This document shows positions 7,214 to 16,262 of a stretch of 64,000 nucleotides of DNA, in pieces (positions within the stretch are counted from its first letter, which is position 1; the number at the start of each line of letters is the position of its first letter). A program made the position numbers and the translations under genes. The notes beneath the pieces were generated by a model. It saw only the letters and a list, made by a program, of their open reading frames with translations, did no database searches and had not been told where the DNA came from. Source of the DNA: Flavobacteriaceae bacterium CG2_30_34_30. Lineage in GTDB: Bacteria > Bacteroidota > Bacteroidia > Flavobacteriales > Flavobacteriaceae. The stretch is taken from assembly GCA_001873105.1 (NCBI GenBank), contig MNYN01000048.1, forward strand, positions 1 to 64,000, written 5' to 3'.

Positions 7214-9982
7214 TTAGGTTTCTTTGTGTTTGCTGGTGTACTCCGAAGGTGAGCAACCATACATGTTTTTAAAGCATTTGCTAAAGTAAGCGTGGTCGTT
7301 AAAACCGACACTATAGCCAATTTGGGAGATATTGACATCGGAGCTTTTCAATAGTTGAGTGGCTAATTTAAGACGTTGAGAGCGAATAAATTCTGAAGCC
7401 GACAAACCTATCAAAGCTTTTAACTTTCTGTGTAACTGCATTCTGCTCATGCCTACAGCTTCGCAAAATTCATCAATGTGAAAGGAAGATTCTATTAATT
7501 TTGTATCTAATACAGCTTGGACTCTTTCTAAAAAAAGTTCATCGGCCGCGTTAATGGCAACATCTTTTGGCCTTAATATCACTTCTTGGCTATAACGATT
7601 TTGAAGTATTTTTCGGCTTTCAATCAGTTTTTCAACTTTTAACTGCAAAAGGTCTTCGTTAAAAGGCTTGGCAACATAGGCATCTGCACCCGTTTTAATT
7701 CCTTCTATTTCATTCTCTTCACCCGCTTTCGCAGTCAACAAAATAATGGGTATATGACAGGTGCGTTCATCAACTTTAAGGGTGTTACACAATGCTATCC
7801 CATCAACCAAAGGCATCATAACATCGCTGATGATGATATCTGGAATATGCATGATTGCCAATTCAATGCCCTCTTTGCCCTCTTTAGCGAGCAAGATTTG
7901 ATAACTGTCTTCAAACAAGCTGCTCACGTAGTTCCTTACATCTTCATTATCATCTACCACTAACAGAATGGGCTGATCACCCTCTTGACAGCCATTGGTA
8001 TGCTCTGGCAAATCCTGATTAAAATCTGTTGTTGTGCCTGTAGGGTGTGTTTGAGGTTGAATGGCAATAGCTGTATCTGCAAACTCAGTATCTCTAAAGA
8101 ATTTTTTTCCTACAGCTAAGGTCACACTAAAATCTGTCCATTCGTTTGGCGTACTTTTCACGGTAATTGTTCCTTTATGCAAAGCAACCAAATCTTTAAC
8201 CAAAGCCAAGCCGATACCAACACCTGGGTTGTTGTGGTTTACTTGGTAGAATCGTTTAAATATATTCTCTATTTCTTCGGAGGAAAGTCCTAATCCGGTA
8301 TTTTTTACCTGCAAGTGCAATACATCATTTTTTACAAAGGAGTTACAAATTACGGTTCCTTTAGCTGGTGTGTATTTCAGGGCATTGGAAAGCAAGTTCA
8401 TCACTATCTTTTCCAGAATATTTTTGTCAAACCAGCTTAGATGTTCAACAGGCTCGATATTAATTTTATAATCGATTTCTTTCTGTATGGCTAAAAACGT
8501 GAAACTGTCGGCTATCTGGCCTATAAAAGAGGGTAAATTTCCTTCGCGAACGCCTAATTTTAAATACCCCGCCTCAATCTTTGAGATATCCAGCAACTGA
8601 TTAACCAAAGAAAGTAAACGGTCAGAATTTCGTTGTATCATTTCAAACGTATGCTGAACCTCAGACGTTAGGTTTTCTTGTTTTAATTGTTTCTGTATGG
8701 GTCCGGAAATGAGCGTGAGCGGTGTGCGAAATTCATGGGAAATATTGGCAAAAAAATTAGATTTTGCTTTGTCTAATGCAAGTAGCTTTTTGTTTGTTTT
8801 TTGGCGGTTTCGATACAAAATCATAAAAAGCGTGCCTCCGAGTATTATCAAACCTACACTTGACAGAAATAGGTTTTGTTGATTTTTTTTCTGATGGGCT
8901 ACCAAATCGTTTTGTGTTTTTAGCAAAACGATTTCCTGATCTTTTAGCTGAGCCTGATATTTCTTTTCGAGCTCCATAGCCAGCTTAGTATTTTCATTTT
9001 CGTAGATTGTATCTTTTAATAAAAGTGCCTGGTACATATAATTAAATGCATTTTTATAATCTTTTTTAGCCTCATACAGATAGGCATAATCTTTAAATAA
9101 ATCTTTTTTTCGTTTGTCAGTGCTAAACCCGGTTTTTTTCAACACAGCCATGGCAGAATCCAGATAAGACAACCCTTTGTCGAGTTGGTTCATCTTACGG
9201 TATAATGCGCCAAAACTCTGATACGCTTCACCTATACTTATGGAATCTTTTGTTTTTTTTAGGGTTTGCAAACGCTTTTGGTAATAATACGCAGCAGACG
9301 GAAAATTTTCTGTGACTGACTCAATCGATGCTAACGTATGATACGATTTGGCCAAAAAAGTGAAGTCCTGCATCCTGTTGTAGTAAGGCAACACAGATTT
9401 TATATAAGCCCTAGCTGAATCTAAGTGTTCTTCGGTAAACTCCTCCTGTGACATGAATCCGTGCCACTCTGCCAACCTGTATTTGGCTCGGTTAATCAGC
9501 TTTTCGTTCCCGGCATCATTTGCCAAAGCCAATGCCTGCAAAATATACGATTTGGCTTGCATCACGCCTTCCTTAGTAAACGTAAATTTGGAAATTTCTG
9601 AGCGGTAAACTTTCGACATAAAATAGGACTCCAAAACCGTTTTATCTAAGGCGTACAAAGAATCTATCCGATCAAAATAATTGAGTGCTCTATCATCTTT
9701 TCGTTGTTTGTAATATATAATTCCTAATTGTAAAAGTGCATTACTTAACAATAGACGGTCATTAATTTTGGAAGCAATCTGTGCAGCTGTTTTAGCATAC
9801 GTCTCACTTGAGTCTCTGACGCTATTTTCGATTAGTTTTGAAAGATTAAGGTTGAGTTGTGCCTGGTATTCATCGGTATGGTTTAAGTTTAAAAGGGCTT
9901 TAAGAGAATCTATTTCCTCTTTTTGTTGCCCGAATAATGCAAGACCAAACAAAACCAAAAGAAAAGTGAGATAAGTCTTCAC
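7214..9982 (-). CDS. Hybrid two-component sensor kinase/response regulator with AraC output
   Basis: A 922-residue one-protein phosphorelay. Order: signal peptide 1-19; TPR-rich periplasmic or sensor region about 30-365; one membrane helix 371-390; HisKA with phospho-accepting H416 in NISHEFRTPL; HATPase with N-box near 529-539 and G-boxes GLGLS and GVGIGLALV; receiver about 672-790 with phosphorylatable D720 (IIISDVMMP) and Lys in AKPF; AraC helix-turn-helix about 815-915. Sensing is thus coupled directly to DNA binding at the inner membrane. Unlike the sugar-sensing hybrids of Bacteroides, the sensor is TPR-type, not a Reg_prop propeller. It is the gene nearest the repeat cluster at 6877-6990, so local control of the exported-protein genes is plausible. 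Confidence 0.93.
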   Translation of the reverse strand: MKTYLTFLLVLFGLALFGQQKEEIDSLKALLNLNHTDEYQAQLNLNLSKLIENSVRDSSETYAKTAAQIASKINDRLLLSNALLQLGIIYYKQRKDDRALNYFDRIDSLYALDKTVLESYFMSKVYRSEISKFTFTKEGVMQAKSYILQALALANDAGNEKLINRAKYRLAEWHGFMSQEEFTEEHLDSARAYIKSVLPYYNRMQDFTFLAKSYHTLASIESVTENFPSAAYYYQKRLQTLKKTKDSISIGEAYQSFGALYRKMNQLDKGLSYLDSAMAVLKKTGFSTDKRKKDLFKDYAYLYEAKKDYKNAFNYMYQALLLKDTIYENENTKLAMELEKKYQAQLKDQEIVLLKTQNDLVAHQKKNQQNLFLSSVGLIILGGTLFMILYRNRQKTNKKLLALDKAKSNFFANISHEFRTPLTLISGPIQKQLKQENLTSEVQHTFEMIQRNSDRLLSLVNQLLDISKIEAGYLKLGVREGNLPSFIGQIADSFTFLAIQKEIDYKINIEPVEHLSWFDKNILEKIVMNLLSNALKYTPAKGTVICNSFVKNDVLHLQVKNTGLGLSSEEIENIFKRFYQVNHNNPGVGIGLALVKDLVALHKGTITVKSTPNEWTDFSVTLAVGKKFFRDTEFADTAIAIQPQTHPTGTTTDFNQDLPEHTNGCQEGDQPILLVVDDNEDVRNYVSSLFEDSYQILLAKEGKEGIELAIMHIPDIIISDVMMPLVDGIALCNTLKVDERTCHIPIILLTAKAGEENEIEGIKTGADAYVAKPFNEDLLQLKVEKLIESRKILQNRYSQEVILRPKDVAINAADELFLERVQAVLDTKLIESSFHIDEFCEAVGMSRMQLHRKLKALIGLSASEFIRSQRLKLATQLLKSSDVNISQIGYSVGFNDHAYFSKCFKNMYGCSPSEYTSKHKET

Positions 9983-10135
9983 AACAGAAGTAAATTATGT
10001 TCTAGATTATAAAATTAGGATTTTTTAAATAAAAACAGGTAAAACACTTAAATTATAATGCTAATATTTTAAACAAAGGGATGATTAATTACATTTTTTT
10101 AAGAAATTAAAGGATAATTACAGCTAAATGGATTT

Positions 10136-11506
10136 CTATTTTAGCTTTTGAAGTAACGCCTCTAAAGAAATAATTTCTTGCTCCCCACTTTTCATGTTCT
10201 TTAAAGTAAAAGTCTTTGTTTGTAATTCATTGCCGCCAGCTACTATTACGTAAGGAATAGTACGTTTGTCGGCATACGTCAATTGCTTGCCCATTTTAAC
10301 TGCCTCCGGGTAGAGTTCTGAGGCAATGTTATTTTTCCGTAAGGCGGTAATTGCCTGCATGGCGTATAATGCTTCTGCTTCTCCAAAATTAATAAACAAA
10401 ACTTTGGTGTTTTCCTCTACGGTTTTTGGAAAAAGCCCAAGTTCTTCTAAAACAAGATACATACGATCTAAACCAAAGGAAATCCCAACGCCACTTACTC
10501 CTTTTAATCCAAATATTCCAGTAAGATCATCATAACGACCGCCGCCGCCTATGCTTCCCATTTGTACCTTTTTGGGAGCACTCACTTCAAAAATAGCTCC
10601 GGTATAGTAATTTAAACCTCTTGCTAAGGTGACATCCAGTTCTAACTTTGACGATTTTAAGCCCAGACTTTGTATGGTTTTTATCACAAATCGTACTTCT
10701 TCAATTCCTTTTCTTCCTGTTTCTGAAGTGGCTAAAAGTTGCGAAAGACTATTTAATTTATCTTCATTGCTTCCGGTAAAGCTAAATAAGGGTTGTAAGT
10801 TTTCAATGGCACGTTTAGAAATTCCTTTTTCCAACAATTCCTTTTTCACTCCCTCCTCGCCTATTTTATCGAGTTTGTCTATGGCTACCGTAAAATCAAT
10901 AAGTTTGTCTTCGGCACCAATCACTTCTGCAATTCCGGAAAGGATTTTGCGATTGTTGATTTTTATACTACTTCCATTGAGTTTTAGTTTTTCAAAAACA
11001 TCATCATAGAGTTGCACAAGCTCTACTTCTTGCCATAAGGAATCACTTCCAACGACATCGGCATCGCATTGCCAGAATTCTCTGAATCGGCCTTTTTGCG
11101 GTCTGTCTGCGCGCCAAACAGGTTGCATTTGGTAGCGTTTAAATGGAAAAGTAATTTCATTTTGATGTTGTACCACATATCTGGCAAATGGCACGGTAAG
11201 GTCGTAGCGTAGGGCTTTTTCAGAGATTTTGGGGGTTAACCAAGCGCTATTTTTAATGGAAAAAAAATCTTCCTCTACTTTATTCAAATACTCTCCACTA
11301 TTCAAAATCTTAAAAATAAGTCGATCGCCTTCTTCTCCATATTTTCCCATTAGGGTTTCTGAATTTTCAAAAGAGGGAGTTTCTATGGGTTGAAAACCAT
11401 AAAGTTGAAAACATTTTTTTATTGTTTCCATGATGTAGCTTCGCTTTGCTACTTCTTGAGGTGAAAAATCTCTTGTGCCTTTGGGAACGGATGGTTTTTT
11501 TGCCAT
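10136..11506 (-). CDS. hisS: Histidyl-tRNA synthetase
   Basis: Charges tRNA-His with histidine in the cytoplasm. The start at 11504-11506 gives MAKKPSVPKGTRDFSP, the usual N-terminus, at 456 residues; an ATG seven codons earlier is less likely. Class II motifs are present: GTRDFSP, RYDLTVPFARYV (about 100-111), the motif 2 region QPVWRADRPQKGRFREFWQCD, the histidine A motif LARGLNYYTGAIFEV, and motif 3 GGGGRYDDLTGIFG. The C-terminal anticodon-binding domain is complete and contains the bases duplicated at 394-428. It is the intact partner of the hisS fragment at 290-490. Its cognate tRNA-His gene is at 49150. Confidence 0.97.
   Translation of the reverse strand: MAKKPSVPKGTRDFSPQEVAKRSYIMETIKKCFQLYGFQPIETPSFENSETLMGKYGEEGDRLIFKILNSGEYLNKVEEDFFSIKNSAWLTPKISEKALRYDLTVPFARYVVQHQNEITFPFKRYQMQPVWRADRPQKGRFREFWQCDADVVGSDSLWQEVELVQLYDDVFEKLKLNGSSIKINNRKILSGIAEVIGAEDKLIDFTVAIDKLDKIGEEGVKKELLEKGISKRAIENLQPLFSFTGSNEDKLNSLSQLLATSETGRKGIEEVRFVIKTIQSLGLKSSKLELDVTLARGLNYYTGAIFEVSAPKKVQMGSIGGGGRYDDLTGIFGLKGVSGVGISFGLDRMYLVLEELGLFPKTVEENTKVLFINFGEAEALYAMQAITALRKNNIASELYPEAVKMGKQLTYADKRTIPYVIVAGGNELQTKTFTLKNMKSGEQEIISLEALLQKLK
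10251..10285. repeat. 35-bp direct repeat, copy inside intact hisS
   Basis: Identical to 394-428. It encodes part of the C-terminal domain of HisS (around QLTYADKRTIPY). The two copies bracket about 9.8 kb of accessory genes. Confidence 0.75.
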
Positions 11507-11586
11507 AGTAATTTCTTTAAAGCACAAATATCTTTAATTCTAACGAAAAAATATTGTTAAAAGTAAATAACTATTTTTTTTTACCA

Positions 11587-12300
11587 TTAATAGTAAGCTA
11601 TTACTTGAAGTTGATCCTTATCTGCACCAAAGTAAACAAAAACATTATCATTTCCCTGAGCACCTAATAATCCGCCAAATATTATGGTATAAGTTCCCGG
11701 TGGTAAGGATACATAATCAGAACCTGTGCTATAAAAAAAGCGGTCCGCTCCTTTGGTTGTACTTCCATTGGAATAAAATTGGGCAGTAAGCGCGTAGGTT
11801 GTTGGCAAATAAGTGGACGTAGCGTGTTTATAAATAAAAACAGTAGATTTTACTGTTCTAGCACCATTATCACTTATTTTTTGAGAAGTATTTCTTTCTA
11901 TTCTCCAACTTAAAGAATAATTTATTTCAATTATTGCATTTACAGGTAATGAAAAAGAAGGAAAAATGTAATCACTTGGGGCTAAATAGGTGAAATTATC
12001 TCCAGTTCCTGTTTGTACAACTTTTTGCTCTCTATTGTTTGGAATATAATCTTCACTATCCATTATAAATCGAATATTATCTGTTCTTTCTCCTAATACC
12101 AAATCACCTTCCTTGTTTGCAAAAACTCTGGTTGTGGATTTCGCTCCTAGATTATTAGGATTATAGGCTGCACTTAGTCCTTCTAATTTAATTGTAGAAG
12201 TTGCTCCAGCTACGTGAAGTGTAGCCTTTGGGGTAGTAGTATTAATTCCTACTTGAGCAAGAGTAAATAAAGGAAATAAAAAAATTAATAGCTGTTTCAT
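11587..12300 (-). CDS. Exported protein, paralogue A of a three-gene tandem array
   Basis: A 237-residue protein with signal peptide 1-15 followed by QVGINTTTPKATLHVAGAT. That motif also opens many Bacteroidota surface and tail-fibre-like proteins. The remainder is beta-rich and ends in a domain with LPPGTYTIIFGGLLGAQGN and FGADKDQLQVIAYY. It shares overall plan, length and both end motifs with the next two genes upstream. Function is unknown; an extracellular or surface role is inferred. It is last in the array, 11 bp after the second paralogue, so the three are almost certainly one transcript. Confidence 0.8.
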   Translation of the reverse strand: MKQLLIFLFPLFTLAQVGINTTTPKATLHVAGATSTIKLEGLSAAYNPNNLGAKSTTRVFANKEGDLVLGERTDNIRFIMDSEDYIPNNREQKVVQTGTGDNFTYLAPSDYIFPSFSLPVNAIIEINYSLSWRIERNTSQKISDNGARTVKSTVFIYKHATSTYLPTTYALTAQFYSNGSTTKGADRFFYSTGSDYVSLPPGTYTIIFGGLLGAQGNDNVFVYFGADKDQLQVIAYY

Positions 12301-12311
12301 CTTTTATTTTT

Positions 12312-13013
12312 TTATTGATAAAATCGTAATCTTAATAAGGATTCTGCTCCTCCAAATAAAACTTCTGTGGTATTGTTAACATGTCCTGCAATATTTGCAT
12401 AAAAATTAATGGTATAAGTACCTGCAGGTAACGTTATATAGGCAAAACCATTATTATAAAAAGTTCCCGAGCCTCCATTTGTGGATATGTTATAATAGTT
12501 TTGGCTTATCTGTCCAAATTCATTAGCAATGCCGGTAATGGTAAAAAAGGTTTTAATTTGTCTGGACTCTCCATCAAAAATTCTAATTCCTGTTTGGTTT
12601 CCCATATTATAGGAAGCAAATATATTATAAGACAAACTATACTTCACTTCAATAAAAGATTCTGCTTGCGTGATTATTTGATAGCTATAAATATTGGTTG
12701 TTGTGTTGGATGCTCCAATATTACTTGCTAATACTTTTGAAGAAAATGTAGAAGAAGCATCAATTATGCTTATAGAAGTTGTTCCAGTTTGTGAAGAGGA
12801 TAGTGTAATATTACCATTTTTTTCTACATAGGATGGTGCTAACTTTGTCCCATCATTTAACACATTATTTGCCTGACTTAACGACTCTAATCTAACAGTT
12901 GCACTTTCACCGGCAACATGTAAAGCTGCTTCCGGTATTGTTGTACCGATTCCTACTTGGGCAAAACCAAAGGTTGAAAAAATAAGTAAACAAAAATTGT
13001 AGAATATCTTCAT
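12312..13013 (-). CDS. Exported protein, paralogue B of the tandem array
   Basis: A 233-residue protein: signal peptide 1-18, then QVGIGTTIPEAALHVAGESATVRLESL, of which GIGTTIPEAALHVAG is the shared motif. A SILSYNIFAS-like beta core and a C-terminal LPAGTYTINFYANIAGHVN with FGGAESLLRLRFYQ match the other two paralogues. Sequence identity between copies is moderate, so the duplication is old. Spacing is 11 bp downstream to copy A and 10 bp upstream to copy C. No T9SS domain is seen, so it may stay periplasmic or at the outer membrane. Function unknown. Confidence 0.8.
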   Translation of the reverse strand: MKIFYNFCLLIFSTFGFAQVGIGTTIPEAALHVAGESATVRLESLSQANNVLNDGTKLAPSYVEKNGNITLSSSQTGTTSISIIDASSTFSSKVLASNIGASNTTTNIYSYQIITQAESFIEVKYSLSYNIFASYNMGNQTGIRIFDGESRQIKTFFTITGIANEFGQISQNYYNISTNGGSGTFYNNGFAYITLPAGTYTINFYANIAGHVNNTTEVLFGGAESLLRLRFYQ

Positions 13014-13023
13014 ATAAAGGCTT

Positions 13024-13719
13024 TTAATAAATGCGCATTAATAACATATCCTGGTCTAAACCAAAATTTACAAAGGTAGAATCTGTTGTAGATCCACTAC
13101 CTACACTTCCATAAAAACTTATTATGTGTGTTCCTATATCCAAAAAAATATAAGTAGATGCATTATTATAATATGTAGTATTAACACCATTTAAACTAGA
13201 GTTTATATAGCACTTTGAGGTCATACCAAATTTTCTGTCTGTATTTCCATTAAGTAAAATATAGTTTCGAATAACCCTTGCCAATTGGTCTGTAATCTTC
13301 TCATTGATATCATTTAAGGAAACCTTGAAACTAATACTATATTTAATTTCAAGGTATGAGGGTCTTGTAACTGTAACTTCTTTTGTAATAAGCTCTTGCT
13401 CCACATTATCTACATTAATTTGATAAACATTTGTAGAAGGCAGGGTTCCGTCAATTTCATCGTTTTCCTCTGTGTTGTATAGCAAATCAAACTCTAAGGT
13501 TAGTACACCATTTTCATCTACATACAACGGAGCATTTACCGTGTTTCTATTAGACAAATTATTAAGACTGTCAAGCATTTCTATACGAAAGGTTGATTCT
13601 GAACCCGCAATATGAAGTTTTTGTGCGGGTTCACACGTGTTTATCCCTACATTGTTCGTCTGTGAAAAGCCCATAGAAACAATAAAAGAGAAAAATATAA
13701 GTAGGTATATATTTCTCAT
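13024..13719 (-). CDS. Exported protein, paralogue C of the tandem array
   Basis: A 231-residue protein with signal peptide 1-19, then NVGINTCEPAQKLHIAGSESTFRIEML in the same place as the VGI..T.P...LHVAG motif of copies A and B. The C-terminal half keeps the shared pattern (YIFLDIGTHIISFYGSV ... FGLDQDMLLMRIY). It is the first and most divergent gene of the array. The 277-bp gap upstream to the divergent permease gene is AT-rich and should hold both promoters; TAACTTTA (near 13950) is the only weak box seen for the plus strand. Function unknown. Confidence 0.8.
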   Translation of the reverse strand: MRNIYLLIFFSFIVSMGFSQTNNVGINTCEPAQKLHIAGSESTFRIEMLDSLNNLSNRNTVNAPLYVDENGVLTLEFDLLYNTEENDEIDGTLPSTNVYQINVDNVEQELITKEVTVTRPSYLEIKYSISFKVSLNDINEKITDQLARVIRNYILLNGNTDRKFGMTSKCYINSSLNGVNTTYYNNASTYIFLDIGTHIISFYGSVGSGSTTDSTFVNFGLDQDMLLMRIY

Positions 13720-13996
13720 AGTAAAAAATGTTTGATAGGGGATTGCAATTTAATAAAAAAATATAAATATCCGCTTAAATACAATTATTTTCGATTAAGT
13801 GTAAATATTTTGTCTTATTTTTCCTCGTTTAAGATTAAAAAATATTGTTTTTATCAAAAAAACGCTTTTATATCTACTATTAAGTTATATGAGATAACCA
13901 AAAAGGATAATCTTAAATTTTAAATGAAAATAAAATTGGCGTATGAATTGTAACTTTATCAATTAAAAGTAGTCTTATAGTCCAAAATAATAATTA

Positions 13997-15238
13997 ATGT
14001 TTTCACTGCTTAGAGAAAATATCCGTATTGCTTTAGATTCCATTCGGACACAACTATTGCGCACAATTCTTACCATCTTAATAATAGCCATTGGAGTCTT
14101 TGCCTTAGTTATAATATTAAGTGCAGTAAAATCGCTCGAAAACACTATAGCGGGAGATTTTTCATCTATGGGTGCAAATACATTTAACATCCAACGTTAT
14201 GATTTGCTTATACAAGTAGGAGGAAATGTGGAGCGTCAAAAAATAAATCCCATTATAAGTTATAACAACATTAGAGAATTTGAAGTAAAATACAGCCATC
14301 CATTGACTCAAACGTCGGTTTCTTTTACGGGAACCACAGGTGCAGAAGTGAAATACGACAATAAAAAAACAGATCCAGAAGTACAGGTTTTGGGAGTAAA
14401 CCAAAACTTTTTATCTAATTCCGGATTGGAATTACAAGAAGGCAGAGGCTTTACTATTTTTGATATTGAAAATAACAACAACGTTTGTATCCTCGGAGCT
14501 GATTTTATGAAAGGCCTCTTTAAGGACGAAAACCCTATGGATAAAACCATTAGCATACGGGGAGCAAAGTTTAAAGTTATTGGTGTTTTAGAAGAAAAGG
14601 GATCCACTTTTGGAAACAATCAAGATTTACGTGTTTTGGTGCCTATACAAATAGCAAGGGGAATTTTTACAGAACCAAATATCAACTACAACATAAGTGT
14701 AAAAATTGACAATACAGACCTTATGGACAGTGCCCAAGAAGAAGCTATTATTACCTTTAGAAACATACGAGGTCTAAGTCCATTAGAAGAAAATAATTTT
14801 GGCATAGTACGAAGTGATGATTTAATTAATCGCATTACCAGTATTACAGGATATTTGGAGGCTGCTGCTTGGATTATTAGTATCATTACCATCTTTGGAT
14901 CCTCTATAGCATTAATGAATATTATGCTTGTCTCTGTTACCGAAAGAACCAGAGAAATTGGGGTAAGAAAATCTTTAGGAGCTAAAAGAAATACCATTGC
15001 CACACAGTTTTTAATTGAAACTATTTTAATTGGTCAAATGGGCGGGGTTTTAGGTATTATTCTAGGGCTTCTTGGCGGCTTTGGTTTTGCTGCAGTTGTA
15101 GGATTTACATTTACGGTGCCTTGGTTTGCAATGCTGGCAGCAACCATAATTTCCTTTGTTGTAGCAGTTATTGCTGGTTCCTATCCTGCAGCTAAAGCAG
15201 CACGTTTAGACCCTATTGAGTCTTTGCGGTATGAATAA
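13997..15238 (+). CDS. MacB/FtsX-type ABC transporter permease
   Basis: A 413-residue inner-membrane protein. Residues 20-42 form the first helix (TILTILIIAIGVFALVIIL), followed by a MacB-type periplasmic core domain (about 45-260). Three more helices lie at about 290-310, 337-365 and 372-400 in the FtsX domain, with the usual MNIMLVSVTERTREIGVRKSLGA and the closing GSYPAAKAARLDPIESLRYE. Such permeases work by mechanotransmission with a separate ATPase and often an adaptor to move lipoproteins, peptides or drugs. No ATPase or adaptor gene is adjacent, so the partner must be elsewhere and the substrate is unknown. The stop lies 3 bp from that of the converging gene. Confidence 0.92.
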   Translation: MFSLLRENIRIALDSIRTQLLRTILTILIIAIGVFALVIILSAVKSLENTIAGDFSSMGANTFNIQRYDLLIQVGGNVERQKINPIISYNNIREFEVKYSHPLTQTSVSFTGTTGAEVKYDNKKTDPEVQVLGVNQNFLSNSGLELQEGRGFTIFDIENNNNVCILGADFMKGLFKDENPMDKTISIRGAKFKVIGVLEEKGSTFGNNQDLRVLVPIQIARGIFTEPNINYNISVKIDNTDLMDSAQEEAIITFRNIRGLSPLEENNFGIVRSDDLINRITSITGYLEAAAWIISIITIFGSSIALMNIMLVSVTERTREIGVRKSLGAKRNTIATQFLIETILIGQMGGVLGIILGLLGGFGFAAVVGFTFTVPWFAMLAATIISFVVAVIAGSYPAAKAARLDPIESLRYE

Positions 15239-15241
15239 TTT

Positions 15242-15715
15242 TTACGAAAACAGACTTTTAATACTTTTATATTTTTCTCCATTCGAAATAAAAGCGCCTT
15301 GTTGTATTAATTGAAATTTATCTAAATTTTTATCTTCTGAATATTCTTTTGATGCCCTTAAAATATCAACTTTGTCATCTTCTACAATATTTTTCTCAAG
15401 CCAAAGAACACCTTCTTTGGTGAGTAAATCCACATCTGCATTTTTTATCTTAATTAAAAATAAGTGCATTGCCATTGTATCAAAGTGAAAAAGAAAGAGT
15501 TGGCTTTTACTTAAGTTTTCTAAATAAAATGCTTTAGATAATACTCCCTCCCAAATCAAATCACTAAAGATATCGATTTCGTCTTCCGCTACTTCTGGTT
15601 TCTCTTCTTTGATTTTTTTCCATTCGTCTGCTGTTATAGTCTGCGTAGCTAAAAAAGTGATGAACTCAGGGTGTAACTCTTTTAATTGTTCCTTAGTTAA
15701 TCTGGTATATTTCAT
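15242..15715 (-). CDS. Conserved DUF6495-like protein
   Basis: A 157-residue soluble, acidic protein beginning MKYTRLTKEQLKELHPEFI and containing TADEWKKIKEEKPEVAEDEI and SKSQLFLFHFDTMAMHLFLI. I associate it with the Flavobacteriia-restricted family DUF6495, from memory. No catalytic motif, signal peptide or membrane helix is seen. It lies downstream of the rpsF-rpsR-rplI operon but beyond that operon's terminator, and converges on the permease gene. Function unknown. Confidence 0.75.
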   Translation of the reverse strand: MKYTRLTKEQLKELHPEFITFLATQTITADEWKKIKEEKPEVAEDEIDIFSDLIWEGVLSKAFYLENLSKSQLFLFHFDTMAMHLFLIKIKNADVDLLTKEGVLWLEKNIVEDDKVDILRASKEYSEDKNLDKFQLIQQGAFISNGEKYKSIKSLFS

Positions 15716-15743
15716 TATATAGATTTGAGACTTGAGATATGAG

Positions 15744-15775
15744 AAAAGCCTTTGGAATTTCTTCTAAAGGCTTTT
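15744..15775 (-). terminator. Terminator of the rpsF-rpsR-rplI operon
   Basis: AAAAGCCTTT (15744-15753) pairs perfectly with AAAGGCTTTT (15766-15775) around a 12-nt loop. It lies 22 bp past the rplI stop and is flanked by A and T tracts, so it could work on either strand. The low-complexity bases 15722-15743 (TTGAGACTTGAGATATGAG) follow. Confidence 0.75.
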
Positions 15776-15796
15776 ACATTATGTATGTTGCAATTT

Positions 15797-16249
15797 TTAT
15801 TTTACTTCTCCTACTACAGAAAAAGAAAAATTAGATACTACCGCTCTGTGAAAACGAATAGTTGCTTCATATTGTCCGGTACGTTTAATTAAACCACCGG
15901 GAATAGTAATAAATTTTCTTTCAATAGTAACGCCTTCTTTTTGAAGAGCTTCCGCTAAATCTGCGTTAGAAATAGAACCAAAAAGTTTATCCCCTTCACC
16001 TGTTTTAGCAGTAAGTTTTATTTCTAGACTAACAAGTTTGTTTGCTTCTGCTTTTGCATCATCAATAGCTTTTTGCTCTTTATAGGCTCGTTGCTTTAAC
16101 GTTTCTGCTAATACTTTTTTTGCAGAGGATGTCGCTAAAATAGCTTTCCCTTGAGGAATTAAAAAGTTTCTTCCGTATCCGTTTTTCACGGCTACTAAAT
16201 CGTCAGCAAATCCTAGATTTTCAACGTCTTTTTTTAATATAACTTCCAT
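15797..16249 (-). CDS. rplI: 50S ribosomal protein L9
   Basis: A 150-residue protein of normal L9 length. The N-terminal rRNA-binding domain has MEVILKKDVENLGFADDLVAV and NGYGRNFLIPQGKA. A long connecting helix (about 40-75) and a C-terminal domain with GKLFGSIS-like GDKLFGSISNADLAEAL follow. L9 binds 23S rRNA near the L1 stalk and helps keep reading frame. It is third in the conserved order rpsF-rpsR-rplI, 13 bp after rpsR. Confidence 0.98.
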   Translation of the reverse strand: MEVILKKDVENLGFADDLVAVKNGYGRNFLIPQGKAILATSSAKKVLAETLKQRAYKEQKAIDDAKAEANKLVSLEIKLTAKTGEGDKLFGSISNADLAEALQKEGVTIERKFITIPGGLIKRTGQYEATIRFHRAVVSNFSFSVVGEVK

Positions 16250-16262
16250 GTCTTGCTATTTT

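Noticed and set aside
511-9982. Prophage or integrative conjugative element
   Set aside because: No integrase, transposase, relaxase, structural or conjugation gene is visible; only the hisS duplication hints at mobility.
11587-13719. Phage tail-fibre cluster
   Set aside because: The VGI..T.P...LHVAG motif occurs in tail fibres, but these genes have signal peptides, are short, and no other phage genes are near.
13732-13923. 63-codon plus-strand ORF in the gap before the permease gene
   Set aside because: It is Lys/Tyr/Ile-rich, as expected of random AT-rich sequence, and overlaps the region needed for two divergent promoters.
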